Shown: positions 50,001 through 62,615 of the stretch, piece after piece
Position numbering within the stretch: the first letter of the stretch is position 1
Layout of the letters: every line of letters begins with the position of its first letter
Origin: Sindora glabra
Taxonomy: Eukaryota; Streptophyta; Magnoliopsida; Fabales; Fabaceae
Direction of reading: 5' to 3'
Length of the DNA: 64,000 bases
Assembly (NCBI GenBank): GCA_020226215.1
Contig: CM035232.1
Span: forward strand, 53,906,851-53,970,850
Position numbers and translations under genes: made by a program
Notes under the pieces: model-generated
What the model was told of the DNA's origin: nothing
Database searches by the model: none
Seen by the model: the letters and a program-made list of their open reading frames with translations, nothing else

Positions 50001-53000
50001 AAATAATATTTTAATCCTTTATTAATATATATATGTAAATGATTTTTTTTTTGTAAAAAATATTTTTTAACCAAGCAAATGGAACTTAGTGTCCCAAAAC
50101 ACATTCTCACGCATGCACACAAAAACACCTTAAATTTTAAAAGGTAGAACTGGAAACACTCGTTGAAAAACACACTATAGAATTCTGCATTTCGTAAGAT
50201 CTAATCACATATGAAAGAAGGTAGTTTTGAAATTAATTTCTTTTTTCTAAAAAGGTTTGTGAGTAACAAAGTGAGTGCAAAAGAATAAAAGTAATATATA
50301 TATATATAATGCAAATTTAACTCTCTTTATATGATTTATAATAATTGGAAATGAATTTAGAAAGTTATTTAGGAACATGGCTAATACAAGCATCCATAGT
50401 AAGTACAAATACTCAAAAAGCAAAGCGGTGTCATCTTTACTAAACTAACATTTTTTGTTGGTCAAAATGTGGTTTGAATTTTATTGGAGTTAAAAAATTA
50501 AGATGCTTTATCGCTAAGAGAATCATTATTGTAGGATTAGATTTTCTTAGTGGAATGAAAGAATCTCCCGGCATGGAATAATAAGCACATGATTACCACC
50601 ATTTCAACATATTCTTCGATTCCAGTCTAAATGATTCCTTGGTCATACAATAATTCACGCATTTGATTAAGGGAAAATACTATACTTATTAAAAATAAAA
50701 TTCAAAATAAAATTATTTTTTATTTTAATTTTATAAATTTATTCAATTATTTTATATTTAATGATAATTCTTAATTTTTATTCAAAATTAAATTTAAAAT
50801 TTTATTTTTTATGCATATAAAATTGATGTTTGATTAAGTTATATAAGCCAAACAATTGTGGAACACGACACCACTTAACTATGACTTTACAATTGGAAAT
50901 TAATAGGATTTAGGATTTTTTTTATTTTAAAAAAATTAGAAGTTCTTATGGAAATTTTAATGTAAAATTTGTAATTTTTATATAATTATACAATTTTTTA
51001 TGAGAGAACTATAAGTATATACGGATTTTACATGCAATAAGCAAAGCAAAGCGTAGTTAATTGTTGGCTGCTCTAAAATTGGACAAATTTTAAAAAATTC
51101 TCATATGATTTTAATTTTTTTAAAAAATTCATGTATAACTCTCTTAAAATTTAATATATTTTTATTAATTTTTTTAATAAATTAACTTAAAACTCTCTAA
51201 AACCTTTGTTTTAATTTTGGCGATGATAATAAATACATAAAAAGTTACAATTTCATCATTTAAAATTGTAACAAAAATTTCTTGTAAGTTTTTTAATTTA
51301 AAAAAACTTCAAATATTTCATAAAAATCGTAATGTTTTATATTAAAAAATTATAAAAACACATATTGATATAATTTTCTCAAGAACGCATCGAATTATTA
51401 AAAAGGAAAATCATTTACAATTCTCACGAGCACCGACTAAGAATCTGAGAGATCATGCAGGATTTTTTACAATTATTTTACAATTTCATATTACAACAAA
51501 TGGAGTTTGTCTTATCCTTAAACCTTTTTTTTTAGGAAGACTAAAAAAATTTTGAATTTTTTATCAACTCTATCCTTAATTAAAAATTTATATAAATTTG
51601 ATTTTTATAAGATCAAGAATCCTCAAATTTTAATCGTTCTTTATCTGTGGTGAAATACTTAATTACTATATAAAGGGATTAAAATTTAAACGTTTTTAAT
51701 TTTATAAAAGTTAAATTGATATAAGTTTTTAATGAGAAATAAAATTAATAAAAATTAATTTTATAAATATTAAAATAAATTTTTAATCTTTTGTACGTAC
51801 TATGGTCTTTTTTATTTTTAGATTATATGGGTTTAAAATCTGATAAAAAAATCTCTATCTAAAAGTAATTGCGCCAAACGTGTGGGTATACATATGTGTA
51901 TATTTATTTTGTAAGTAATACTTATCTATTATCTATTGGAGCCAATAATAGTCCAAAATATTAGTCAAATTTGTCTTTGCAAGTATATAATATTAGTTAT
52001 ATGAGCATGTAATATTTGACCAAAAAGTAGTAGGAAAACGTCCTAATCATTATTGGTCGTAAGCGTGTGGTGTTCTTTTCTTACTTATAATTCCAACAAG
52101 TCCAAGTGGACCATTCTTCTCAACCAATTGTTAGACCATCTACCAGAGGACTTGGAAAGTTCATTAATCCATTCCAAGTGGCCAAAAGTTAATTCAATCC
52201 AAAGTACCCAGAAAATAGTGATGGTTTGTATTTTTTTTTCTAATCATTTTTTTATCATAGTGAAAAGCGATATACATAAATTTTTTTGAGTTTTTATTAA
52301 ACAAATTAATCAAAAATAATTTTTTTTGTATCAATTAGTTTTTAGTGGTGCAATGATCTTTTAAAAATAAAAGTTTTATTCTTTTTTTATTTGTGACAGA
52401 GTCATATTTATGTTAATATGTATAAGTAAATACATTGAACTTTTAAATTTTTCATAGTATTATATATAAATTCATTAAATTATAGAATTTAAACTCATTA
52501 AAATATGATAAGATTAAGTAATTAATTATGATTGTTTTTATCAGTAAGTCAATTATTAAGTTGTAATTTTGTCCTTAGTACTACTCGATTAATTTTTATA
52601 AAAAGGAAATTGATAAGTAGTCAATTTTTTCATGCAACTAATGTATCATACTAACTTGTAATTAAGTTTTTAAATCATACTATAAAGGCATTTGAATAAG
52701 TCTAAGCAAGTTGGGTAAAAATAATTGTGGTTTTAATCAAATTCCGCTATATATATAGTAAGTAAGATTAATATTTTATAATTTGTTTCTACATAATTAA
52801 TTCTTTTTCTTTAGATAAATTACATAACTATACTCTCATATGGAAAAATTTTAATAAGGTGGCATAATATAATTAGTTAACATCATAAAATTCTTATACA
52901 ACGATAATGTATAGAATTTATTCTCAGAATAGGTCAAAATAAATGAGGATAATGTTCCTATTTTATGCTTTTGAGTAATTTGATATAGTCGGTATATGTA

Positions 53001-53519
53001 TATTTTTTTAAGACATTAATAATAATTAGTTGATGGTTCACTAGTCTCAACATAAGAAATTTAGTTAAAATGTGGTTTTATTTTATCTTTTTACTCTTTA
53101 ATCAAGGTTAACAAATTGGCATTGATATAATAAAATTTAAGGATAATATTTAGGTATGTCAGAAGGTTTGCATATTTTTATGAAGGTTTAGCATAAAATT
53201 TGTAATTTTATATATAAGATCCTTTATTTTTTTATATAAAATTTACATTTTGTATGGATTTTGTCTATAAATATATAAAAAATTTCATTAATCAGGGTTG
53301 CATAAGATGTTTCTAAAATTTTCTATATATAAAAATTATAAATTTTCATAAAAAAGTTGTGAATTTTTTTTAAAAAAAATTCACAAATGTTACAAGAGTA
53401 GGTATCAATATAAATTTTGTATTATATCAATTATAATTTAAAAATTAAATACATAAATATGAGCCCACTAATCAAAGGTTCATGGTTCTGCCATTGCTCA
53501 TTATGTTTAAGTTGAGTCC

Positions 53520-53604
<85 letters not shown>

Positions 53605-56600
53605 CATTTTTACCATTATGGCAAATATACTTTTTGACAAAATAGAAATGAAGAAAAATATTTATATATTCTAATCATAATATATATTTTTATTTTCATC
53701 CAGTGAAATCAGTAGTAATTTTTAATATTTTGAAAATTAAAAAATAAAATTTATAATATTTGATGATTATAAAAATTAATATATGAATAATAAAATTGAC
53801 AAAAAATTTATTATAATGATTTAAAATAAATTTAATTTTTGAGCAATTTTTTTCACAAATATAACAAAAGATGAGGATGCACAGGCAAACAATTTAACCA
53901 TTAAACAAATCTGTCTGTTCCCTTTGTGGATTGACCATAATGGTCCACAAAAAAATCTTAAAATTTCTGGGTAGTAGATTCATGAGTCAACAGATTTTTT
54001 TATGAAAAAATTAATACTTTTAAAAATAATTTTAAAATTAAAATAATAATTATAAATTTAAAATTTGTGTATTTAATGTATTCTTAATTCATATTAATAA
54101 TTAAAAATTAGATATTTTTCAAATTGTTAATTTAAAAATAAAATTATAAATTTAAATATAATTTATTTTTATCGAGTTAATTTGAAAGATAAAGAATTGA
54201 ATTTAAAAGTAAAGATTAGATTGATTGAATAAAAATTTATGTACTATATTAACTTAATTTAAAGATAAAAATGTAAAAATAAAATGTGAAACTTGATCAT
54301 TCTAAATCCATATTTAAACAGACGCTCTTTTTATAAATTCTGATTTACATTTTTTTTATCTTGCTGATATTTCCGTGACCCGAATCCGCCAATACTGAAC
54401 AGTGATAGACTGGGTCAAGTAGGTTTAAAGTGCGGTAAAGACAAGGGACCAACTTGCGTATTTTTTGCATTTTCTTTCCAGTCCCTTTTTACAAGGCATT
54501 TTTCTTTTATATGTACTCCCCCTCTTTCCCCCCCCCCCCCCCCCCCCCCCAAAAAAAATAAAATAAAATGTTGCTTTCTCGTTATAACGGCAGGTAATTT
54601 TAAATTCTCTTCAAACTTATTTAAAAAAAAATACTGCAAAAAAAAAAAAGACCTAGGTAAGTAAGCTTTATTTTTCTAAATAATTACCTACCATTATTTA
54701 AAGCTTATTTAAATATTGACCCATCCAAAAAATTACCTACCATTATCCAAAAAACTTATTTAAATAATTTTCTTTGGTCATTTTTAAAAGGAATGACAGT
54801 GTTTTTTCCCCCCTTTGGCCAATTGGTTTGAGATGTGTAGGTGGGTAAGCTTTATTTATTTATTTTTTAAAGCAATGAGATAAATTTGAGTCGAGTTTGG
54901 ATGATTTAGATTGAGTTAAAGGAAAATAAAGAACAAAAAATTAAGATCAAGAACCAGTCCACTTACGCATAGATGAGTTGATAATAAAAGTAAATATAAT
55001 ATTTTTTTCTCTTATTTATATATAGAGATAATTATTATTTTATTCCACAAATTTTATAACTATTATTAATAGTTCTTTAATTTTATTTTTACTATAATCA
55101 TTCGCTTCTTTCTTCACTTATAATAATAATATAATTAAAAAATAAAAATGCATTAAATAATAGTAAAATGAGATTTAATAATTTATTTTAATATTTTAAG
55201 TAAGTAGAAAATAAATAATTACAATAATAATAAATAACCAAGTCTATTATTTATAAAATTTTAAAAATATAGGCAAGGGAATAATTAATTGATGTGGTTG
55301 GTTAAAATTTTTCGAGTCCAATCTTCTTGAATTAGTCCGCATATTTGGGCCCATTGTAACAGCCTCCAGGACTGCTGCCTTCAATCACCGTCTTTCCTGA
55401 TTTTAATGTCAAAATTATTATCACCCAATACTTTGCTCTGCCAACTTATTCATTAATTAATTGTGGAGACAAAGAATAACATTTTGCTGGATTTTAATTC
55501 AAAATCTCAAGGATACCAAAAAGATTTAAGTTTATGCACTGATAATTCCATATTATTATCTGTTATAGTTTAACAAAAAGTGATATAGTATTTTTTTCAT
55601 ATATTTAAATTATTAATTATAATAAATAATAGTATTGAAATTTTCATTATTACAATATTACTTCTTTTATTTTTATTTATTTTTTAAAACATTCCTTTCA
55701 TTCTTCTTTATACGTTGTCTTAAAAAACCAAACAAGAATTATTATGTTTAATTTATCTCTATTATTTTAATAAATACATAACTATTTCACACATCTATTA
55801 ATTTTTAAAAATAGTAAATTAGTAAAATATTTTTTTCAATTTGAGATTATATTTCTCTTTTTAATTTTTTTTATATTTCCTTTAAACAACAAATAGAAAA
55901 ATAGAGGGAGAGGGAGCAATAGATTTTTTTTTCCTTGGTTTAGTGTATAATGAGTGATGTAGATGTGGTAGTTAATGGAGTAGCTTTATTCTTGGTAAAC
56001 ATTCTCATCAAAACAATTATTAGAGCAAACGAAATGATTTTTTTTTTTCCCTTTGACAAGAAACTCCCATCCATGTGAATAAATGATTTATTTAGGTCAG
56101 CAAATTCCAAACTATTGTAATGCCGAACAACTTTCCAACCATATCGATTGTTGTCACTTCCCGTCCACATGAAGCTGCTTCTTTCTGTATTAATTTTTTT
56201 GGTCAAAAATTCAAATATGCCCCTTATAGTAAAGTTTAGTGCCATATAACCCCTTTAAAATTTTGAAACTTACACATAACGTCTTTGAAGTTTTTAAATG
56301 AGTAAAAATATTGATAATTCAATTTTTTTAAAAAATAGAAAAGAGTATAGATATCGTTCATAATTATTTTTAACATGAATTCTACTAGTTTTTTTTTATG
56401 GAATTTCTTTGAAAATAAATTATTAATAATAAAATTGATTTTGTATTGTACTTATGATATGAATAAAGTTAAGAAATTTGAATAAATTATGACTGAAACC
56501 TGGTTAACCTACAATTGGGGAAGTAAGATGTGTTTCTTTTTATTTTTTTCCATTACTTCTTTAGTTTTACAGTACTTAAAAAAGTAGTTAAAAAAAGTCA

Positions 56601-59515
56601 TAAGTGGTTCATCAGTATCTTTTCTATTTCCTTTAATTAAAATATTAATATTTTCACTTTTATAAAAATTTTAAAGGAATTATTTGTAAGTTTTGAAACT
56701 TAAGAAGAAAGTTTTGAAACTTAAGAAGAAAGTTATGTAATATTAAACAATACTTTTAGGAGCTTATTTATATTTTCGTCTTAATTTCTCTGTGCTGGTT
56801 CACCAAAATTCATTTGTATTTAATATAGGGGAAAAATGTCCATTTAAATTGATAAAATACAGTTTATCTGACGTTCTTTCTACATTTTTATTCTCAGAAA
56901 CTGAATTTTGTTTGGGCCCCGCACCCTCTGTTAAAAAATGTGGTATTCTTACAATATGAGAATAGATTTAGTCAACAAAATAGTCAACATCTAAGGCCAA
57001 AATGACTAATATTAGTAGTCAAGTCCTAAATCTTTTTGAAGAAAGAAAAATCCTACGTCTTTTTGGGTTTTTCATTTGAAAAAAGCATGATATTATTTGA
57101 AAATCTTTGGATTCAACTCCAGAATTTTGAGTGTGTACATCTAATCTAGTAATTTAACCATTCTTATTATGAAAAAATAATAAGTCAAACTAAACACACT
57201 CATTATAAATTTCAAAGGTAAATTTAATTTAAATTATACTTTGTACATAAACATGCAAAAACTACTACAATATGCAAATGTTATTTTTCTTACACAATTC
57301 CCAACCATCAATAACAATTTCTTTAAGTCATATTGCATTGGCTGTTGCCCTTTCTCCTATGCTACACAATTTTATCAATGAATGATTGAAGTTCATGTAA
57401 ACTGGCAGGGCATGTGTCTTCTTACACTATCAGTCTCACTTCCAAGCCTAAAGCCCCCAAAGTGCCATGAAAAAGTTTTGGCAAACTGCAAGGCCTCCAC
57501 ACTACAACTAGGTGTTTTCTATGGTGCACTCTACACACTTGCCGTTGGAACTGGTGGGACCAAGCCCAACATCTCAACCATTGGGGCTGACCAATTTGAT
57601 GACTTTAGCCCAAAAGAGAAAGCCCACAAGCTCTCCTTCTTCAATTGGTGGATGTTCAGCATCTTCTTTGGGACCCTTTTTGCCAACACCGTGCTTGTTT
57701 ACATTCAAGACTCTGTGAACTGGTCTATTGGGTATGGGCTTCCCACTCTTGGGCTTGCTATTTCCATTGCTATCTTCTTGGCTGGCACACCATTCTACAG
57801 GCACAAGTTGCCCACTGGGAGTCCCATCACAAAGATGGCCAAAGTCATAGTGGCAGCTATTTGGAAATGGAGGGTGCCTTTACCTAGTGATCCTAAGGAA
57901 TTTTATGAACTTGATTTGGAAGAGTATGCAAAGAATGGCAAGTACAGGATTGATTCCACCCCAACTTTGAGGTACAAAATTCAATCTTTGTTTCTCATTT
58001 ATATATTTTAATTTTAGTCATGTTGGAGTCACAATCAAAGTTATTCACAATTGACTCATAATATAGCCATCAATTGTGTTATTCACGACAAAATGTGAAT
58101 AAATTTATCATGCAATTAGCTTTTCTCTATGATTCCATTCAATTTTTTCATTCATTTTTAAGTCCTACAAACTTACCGGAGAAAAAAAATTTTATGGGAC
58201 ATATATAAAAAATTGTTATTATATCTAGATAATGATTTCTTTCAATTTATTTGATGAAAATTCATGAGAGAAAAACAAAAAATTTCTTTTCTCTTGAGGG
58301 GAAATATTTTCAATTTTCATTCCTACCTACAATAGGTCTGAAATTTTACTTGTATTTTAATAAGTTATCTTGATATTATAATCATGTGGTTCCTAAAATT
58401 TAAAAGGAGATTTTCTCACTTGTTAAAATAAGAGTGATAATAGTACTTCTTTCTGCTATGATAAAATTAGAAATATTTCTCTTTTTAGATTGTTAGAGTA
58501 GTTATGTGAAAATTATATCTTTCTTAGAATTTAATGCACAAAAAATGGAGGACTTCACTATACCTTGTTCAATTGATGTGTAATCTAACGATGCATGTGT
58601 TAATATGTTTGTAAATGCTTATGCAGATTCTTGAACAAGGCCTGTGTCAAGAGAAAAAGCACCAGTCCATGGAAACTATGCCCAGTTACTCATGTAGAAG
58701 AAACCAAGCAAATGCTAAGAATGGTCCCAATCCTACTAGCCACAATTGTGCCAAGCACAATGGTAGCACAAGTAAACACGCTCTTTGTGAAGCAAGGAAC
58801 AACTCTCGACAGACGCATCGGAAAGTTCGAAATCCCTCCGGCAAGCTTAACTGCATTCGTAACCTTGTCCATGCTCGTCTGTGTCGTCCTTTACGATCGG
58901 TTCTTCGTCAAGATCATGCAAAAACTCACAAAAAATCCCAGAGGAATCACGCTTCTTCAAAGAATGGGAATCGGCCTTATAATCCACATCGTGCTCATGA
59001 CAATTGCTTCCTTAACTGAAAGATACAGGCTTCGAGTTGCCAGACAACATGGGGTGGTCGCAAATGGCGGAACAGTTCCTTTGACCATATTCGCTTTGCT
59101 TCCTCAGTTTGTTCTTATGGGAACTGCAGATTCTTTCTTGGAAGTTGCTAAGATTGAGTTCTTCTACGATCAAGCTCCAGAAGGCATGAAGAGTCTTGGG
59201 ACTTCATGTTCTATGACTACTCTGGGCATTGGGAATTTCGTGAGCAGTGTTCTTCTGACGGTGGTTTCTCACATCACCGAGGAGCATGGCAAACGAGGAT
59301 GGATAGTTAACAACCTGAATGAATCTCATTTGGATTACTATTACGCATTTTTTACTGTTCTGAACTTTTTGAATTTTGTTTTCTTTTTGGTTGTTGCTAA
59401 GTTTTACGTGTACAAGGCCGAGGTTTCTGATTCCATACGTATTTTGGCTGAGGAGCTGAAGGAGAAGAGGTCAGTGCAAGTTTCTAACCAAGTGAATCCA
59501 AGAGAAAGAGAATAG
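41149..59515 (+). CDS. NPF5.2-like: NRT1/PTR family (NPF) proton-coupled transporter, NPF5.2/PTR3-like, four exons
   Basis: Four exons (41149-41272, 48409-48626, 57409-57971, 58627-59515) join in frame to 1794 bases, 597 residues plus stop, the usual NPF length. All introns are GT-AG. The product is a predicted 12-helix plasma-membrane or endomembrane protein of the major facilitator superfamily that couples substrate uptake to protons. The proton-coupling motif ExxER is intact as EVFER (44-48). Other NPF hallmarks are GTGGTKPN (161-168), GADQFDD (173-179) and FFNWW (191-195). A charged cytosolic loop of about 80 residues follows TM6, and the charged tail ends NPRERE. By recollection the sequence is closest to Arabidopsis PTR3/NPF5.2, a stress- and wound-induced di/tripeptide carrier; the substrate cannot be read from sequence, as NPF members also carry nitrate or hormones. 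Introns 1 and 2 (7136 and 8782 bp) are exceptionally long and carry transposable elements. Confidence 0.93.
42590..43039. mobile_element. hAT-type MITE (450 bp) in NPF intron 1
   Basis: The ends TAGGGGTGCATAA and TTATGCACTCTTG are inverted repeats (10 of 13 match). They are flanked by GTGAGTAT (42582-42589) and GTGAGTGT (43040-43047), an 8-bp target duplication with one difference. An 8-bp duplication and TAGGGGTGCA-type ends are the signature of plant hAT non-autonomous elements. No coding capacity. Confidence 0.8.
46939..47000. repeat. (AT)n microsatellite, about 31 units
   Basis: An uninterrupted AT dinucleotide tract of about 62 bp inside NPF intron 1. Confidence 0.98.
48409..48626 (+). 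CDS. NPF5.2-like: NPF exon 2
   Basis: Completes codon 42 and encodes residues 43-114, covering the EVFERMAYYG proton-coupling segment of TM1 and most of TM2-TM3 (NNVTNWGGT, then LGAYIADAHLGRYWT). It ends in VVYLS at phase 0. The donor GTCTGT is followed by a (CT)n tract at 48632-48656. Continuing the frame into that tract is read-through of the intron, not protein. Confidence 0.93.
49428..49556. mobile_element. Foldback MITE, about 129 bp, in NPF intron 2
   Basis: The left arm starts AGGTTTGATGTTTGGAGTGG and the right arm ends CCAAACACTAAACTTT. The arms are inverted copies for about 53 bp, matching through GTAAAATATAAGTTACTGGA and GATGAGATTA with few mismatches, around a spacer of about 25 bp. 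A clear target duplication was not found, so the superfamily is open. Confidence 0.75.
51558..51755. mobile_element. Foldback element, about 200 bp, in NPF intron 2
   Basis: TTTTTATCAACTCTATCCTT and the following AATTTATATAAATTTGAT are mirrored in reverse complement by ...AAATTGATATAAGTTTTTAA then TGAGAAATAAAATTAATAAA. The arms are about 75-80 bp with roughly one mismatch in five or six. Low sequence complexity lowers confidence. Confidence 0.55.
53525..53602. repeat. (TA)n microsatellite, about 39 units
   Basis: A nearly pure TA dinucleotide tract inside NPF intron 2. Confidence 0.97.
54528..54550. repeat. Poly-C tract, 23 bases
   Basis: An uninterrupted run of 23 C's, followed by eight A's. 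The length may be unreliable in the assembly. Confidence 0.9.
56234..56748. mobile_element. Foldback element, about 515 bp, in NPF intron 2
   Basis: GTTTAGTGCCATATAAC at the left pairs in reverse complement with GTTATGTAATATTAAAC at the right. Further in, AAACTTACACATAA pairs with TTATTTGTAAGTTT, continuing for about 60 bp. In the right arm a 21-bp unit, AGTTTTGAAACTTAAGAAGAA, is duplicated in tandem (near 56690-56731). No target duplication was identified. Confidence 0.5.
57409..57971 (+). CDS. NPF5.2-like: NPF exon 3
   Basis: Encodes residues 115-301 plus two bases of codon 302. It covers TM3-TM6 and the start of the large cytosolic loop. Visible blocks are GTGGTKPN, GADQFDD and FFNWWMFS, and the exon ends IDSTPTL. 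The acceptor is GGCAG before GGCATG, and the donor is GTACAA at 57972 (phase 2). Overlapping frames on both strands are shadows. Confidence 0.94.
57972..58626 (+). other. NPF intron 3 (655 bp)
   Basis: A normal-sized GT-AG intron, with donor GTACAA and acceptor TATGCAG. T-rich before the acceptor. Nothing else seen. Confidence 0.9.
58627..59515 (+). CDS. NPF5.2-like: NPF exon 4
   Basis: Completes Arg302 and encodes residues 303-597 with a TAG stop. It begins FLNKACVKR, the conserved junction after the cytosolic loop, then TM7-TM12. Recognisable blocks include MLRMVPILLATIVPSTMVAQ and FALLPQFVLMGTADSF, then EFFYDQAPEGMKSLGTS. The tail after the last helix is charged and soluble. The reading frame is intact throughout. 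Confidence 0.95.
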
Positions 59516-59608
59516 TGGTTGAGACCTCAAAATGAAGTTAAACATGATATCATTGATATGTCAAGCAGCTTGTTGGATTTTTAGAAGTTACTTGAGAACA
59601 GGGTTCTG

Positions 59609-59614
59609 AATAAA
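59609..59614 (+). terminator. Probable polyadenylation signal of the NPF gene
   Basis: AATAAA lies 94 bp after the stop codon and is followed by T-rich sequence. Plant signals are loose, so the actual cleavage site may differ. Confidence 0.5.
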
Positions 59615-59678
59615 GTGATCTCAACTTGTAAATTGAGATTTTAGTGCGTGATCATTTTTGCTTTGTTCCGTTCAGTCA

Positions 59679-60690
59679 ATGGGACATGAGTCATGACGAG
59701 TACATCTTTGAAAAGAGCGGGTGGTGGGGGGGGGGGGGAGGAGAGGGAGGAAAAGGAGGGGATTAACTTAAGCGATGGAGGATAGCTTGTTTCGCAAAAA
59801 ATATTTTTCCTATAGAAATAACTTTCTTTACTTGTATTTATAATTGTTAAATAACAAAAAGTAGAAAATGTTCTATTTTTTTATATTAAATGTGAGGAGT
59901 GATACCTCCTGAAAAAAATCAGATCAACTAAGCTACTTGTATAAAAAAAACTAAGCATCAAATATACATAACAACAATGATTCGATGTTTAAGTTAATAT
60001 TTTAATTGAACAATAGTAAGAGAGTATGTATCATTTGAGGTGTACATACTTTACTCTTCATATAGACTATTGTGGAGTTTGAGCATGATACTGCTATTGT
60101 ACTATGAACCAATGGAGATTATACGTCTGGAATAAAAGTTAAGAGAATTTTATTGGGTGTATGTTTTGCTTGAGAGGAGTGAACATCATACCACAGATAT
60201 GGCTTCAGCTAGTTAATGGGATATGACACGTACATCTTTGAAAGGGGTATAAAAGAAAGAGAAGGGAATTAGTTTAAAGGATGGTGAGTAGGTTTGTCTT
60301 CTTGAAAAATATTTTTTATATAAAAGTAATTTTCTTTACTTGTATTTATAATTATTAAATAATAATAATTAAAAATGTTCTACTTTTTCTATATTAAATA
60401 TGAGACTGATATTTCTTGAATAAGTAAGTTAGGTCAATCGAGCAATTGAAATAAAGAATAAAAAAATAAATGTATATAACGAAAGTAATCCGTTAAATAC
60501 GTTTTAATATTTAAATTAATATTCTAAATAGAACAACAATAATAAAATGTAGAACGTAGATAATTTAAGATGCACAAATACCTTAACCCTTACATAGGCT
60601 ATAGCGGAGTTTGAATATGACATTTTTATGATACCACGAGCCAATTTGAAGTGTGCGTATGTATGTTTTGTTTAAGAGGAGGGAACCTTA
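59679..60690. repeat. Tandem duplication downstream of the NPF gene (about 0.5 kb twice)
   Basis: AATGGGACATGAG at 59679 pairs with AATGGGATATGAC at 60215, and both are followed by GTACATCTTTGAAA. Similarity continues through TTTCTTTACTTGTATTTATAATT and a GAGTTTGA(G/A)(C/T)ATGA block, to TATGTTTTG(C/T)TT(G/A)AGAGGAG near 60150 and 60660. The copies are nearly contiguous and noticeably diverged. A G-rich run at 59727-59737 is present only in the first copy. No coding potential. Confidence 0.8.
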
Positions 60691-61671
60691 GACGTTGCTT
60701 AAAAGGCATATGCGCAAGTGGTTCAACCAAGTAGGCCAATTGGAAGTGAGCTTGTCAGACCACGCCTAGTTGATGCATGACTGGGGTTCAGATAGAGATG
60801 AATTGGTCAGAGCAAATTGACCAATTGAGTTTGGATTAATTCAATATTTACAGTGCAATTAGGATGTACAGTACAAATAATATACTTTTTGTTTTTAAAT
60901 TGCTATTTCTGCTATTACAACACAGTTATTTTTTTAATTACAAAATATATAAATGGTATAATTTTTCTTTTTACGTATATATAAGTGAATATAAGTGAAT
61001 GAGACTTTTGCATTAAAATTGTTCTCAATAAAATAAATGGAGTCTCAATTTTTTATAAGAAAAAAAAGTTGTTACTGCGACGGTGTATAATACATACCAG
61101 TGGACAAATTAAAAAAAGGATAAACAAAATATTATACATTTTCTAATGAATATTTATGAGTGCTAGCTTAAATTAAAAAAAAAAAAACAAAAGTTGTCTT
61201 GATGGATGCCTCACTGGAGAGCTAGCTCAATTTACTATTTTTTATTCATTTTTAAATGAATATTTATGGGTGCCACAATATAAAAACAAAAGAAATATTG
61301 TTTTTGAACATGCACTATGCAATTATCAAATTCAAAAAGAAAAAGAAAATGTTCGTATAAAATCTTATCAAAGAATGATGCCCGTTCGGGTTTGTCTAAA
61401 TAGTCTCTCAAACAGCTATTAAAGTATACAGGTCAGAGAATCTCTGTACACGGAAGAATTTTCTCCGACCTATTTGTTGAAGAGAATTGTTTGACATATT
61501 CCATCTTTTGGCAAAGCATCATACATTTTCTTTCAATTTTAATTTAATAAATAGGTTTTGTTGTACACAAAGTCGTGTGAAGAGCTTTTAGTTCACGGTT
61601 TTATCTTTTTTAATATCTTCGCGCGTGTGTGCATATATCTAATAATTTAATTACTCTTATAATTAAAAAAG

Positions 61672-61730
<59 letters not shown>

Positions 61731-62600
61731 ATTTTAAGTATTGATATAATGTCTCCAAAATCGTTTGAGTATTAATTTGATGGTTTATTCTCTATACAGC
61801 TATCTCTCCTCCAAATTCAGATAGGACGACATTTAGATGAATTTATTAGATATTTATTATAAGATTCTCATTATGACAAATGTATTAACTGTTTTATATA
61901 AAAATAATCACAATATTGATAATTAGTATAATTATTAAATTGTAGTCATTAATAATAATTGATAAAATAATGAATACATATGTCATAATCTAAATAAAAA
62001 ATTTTACACCAAAAACTTACTTTTTGTTTGGATTAAGGAAAAATATATGGAAAGAAAATATATAAAAAAGTTGAAAATAATTTTTTAATGTGTGGATATT
62101 ACGGAAAATTAGAAATGAAAAGGAAAAGAGTTGGAAATATATTTTAAGAATTAGCAAAAAAATTTTCTACCAAATTAGTACATAAAAGAGGTGGAAAATC
62201 TTGTAATTTAAAAGTTGACCTTTTGTGAAGTTTACTGCATAACTTTACTGGCTTATGACAGAGGCAATTTTTTAACTTAACAAGTTAATTTTGTTTTTAA
62301 TCTTTCGACCACATAAAAATTAATATTTTTATTATTTTCTTCTCACATAATTTTCTGTACATCCAAACAATAAATAAAAATTAATTTTTCCATATATGTT
62401 TTTTTCAACCTCTTTTTTACCTACATATTTTCTTTCAATATTTTTTATCATCACATCCGAACAAATGATTAAAGAATTTTACTTGAATTTTCATTCACAT
62501 TCTCAGCTTTTCAAAAATTAAAGTGTCCATATCCATTTATCTTCGGGAGAGAACCAGGCTTTTTTTCTCATCAATGCTTTTGGATCTTCTGAAAAATGTG
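60691..62600. other. Intergenic region between NPF and RPL28 genes
   Basis: No gene recognised. GAATATTTATG(A/G)GTGC occurs twice (near 61147 and 61258), and an AT microsatellite lies at 61675-61729. The T- and A-rich stretch at 61980-62500 shows nothing specific. Confidence 0.6.
61675..61729. repeat. (AT)n microsatellite, about 27 units
   Basis: An AT dinucleotide tract in the region between the two genes. Confidence 0.97.
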
Positions 62601-62615
62601 CATTGCAAGCGTAAA

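Larger units (their letters stand above)
48627..57408 (+). other. NPF intron 2 (8.8 kb)
   Basis: Runs from GTCTGT to an ACTGGCAG acceptor. It is AT-rich with no recognisable gene. It contains three foldback elements (near 49428-49556, 51558-51755 and 56234-56748), a TA microsatellite (about 53525-53602) and a 23-base C run (54528-54550). Frames at 54415-54639 and 55940-56245 on the minus strand look like chance openings. Confidence 0.85.

Noticed and set aside
54415..54639. 74-codon minus-strand frame with a poly-Gly stretch
   Set aside because: The glycines come from the 23-base C run. The frame lies in an intron and has no other support.
57512..57887. Open frames overlapping NPF exon 3 in other frames and on the minus strand
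   Set aside because: Shadows of a GC-richer, well-conserved exon. None has family motifs.
58615..59019. 134-codon frame overlapping NPF exon 4, and a 60-codon minus-strand frame
   Set aside because: Shadow frames. The exon 4 frame joins exactly to exon 3 and carries the transporter motifs.
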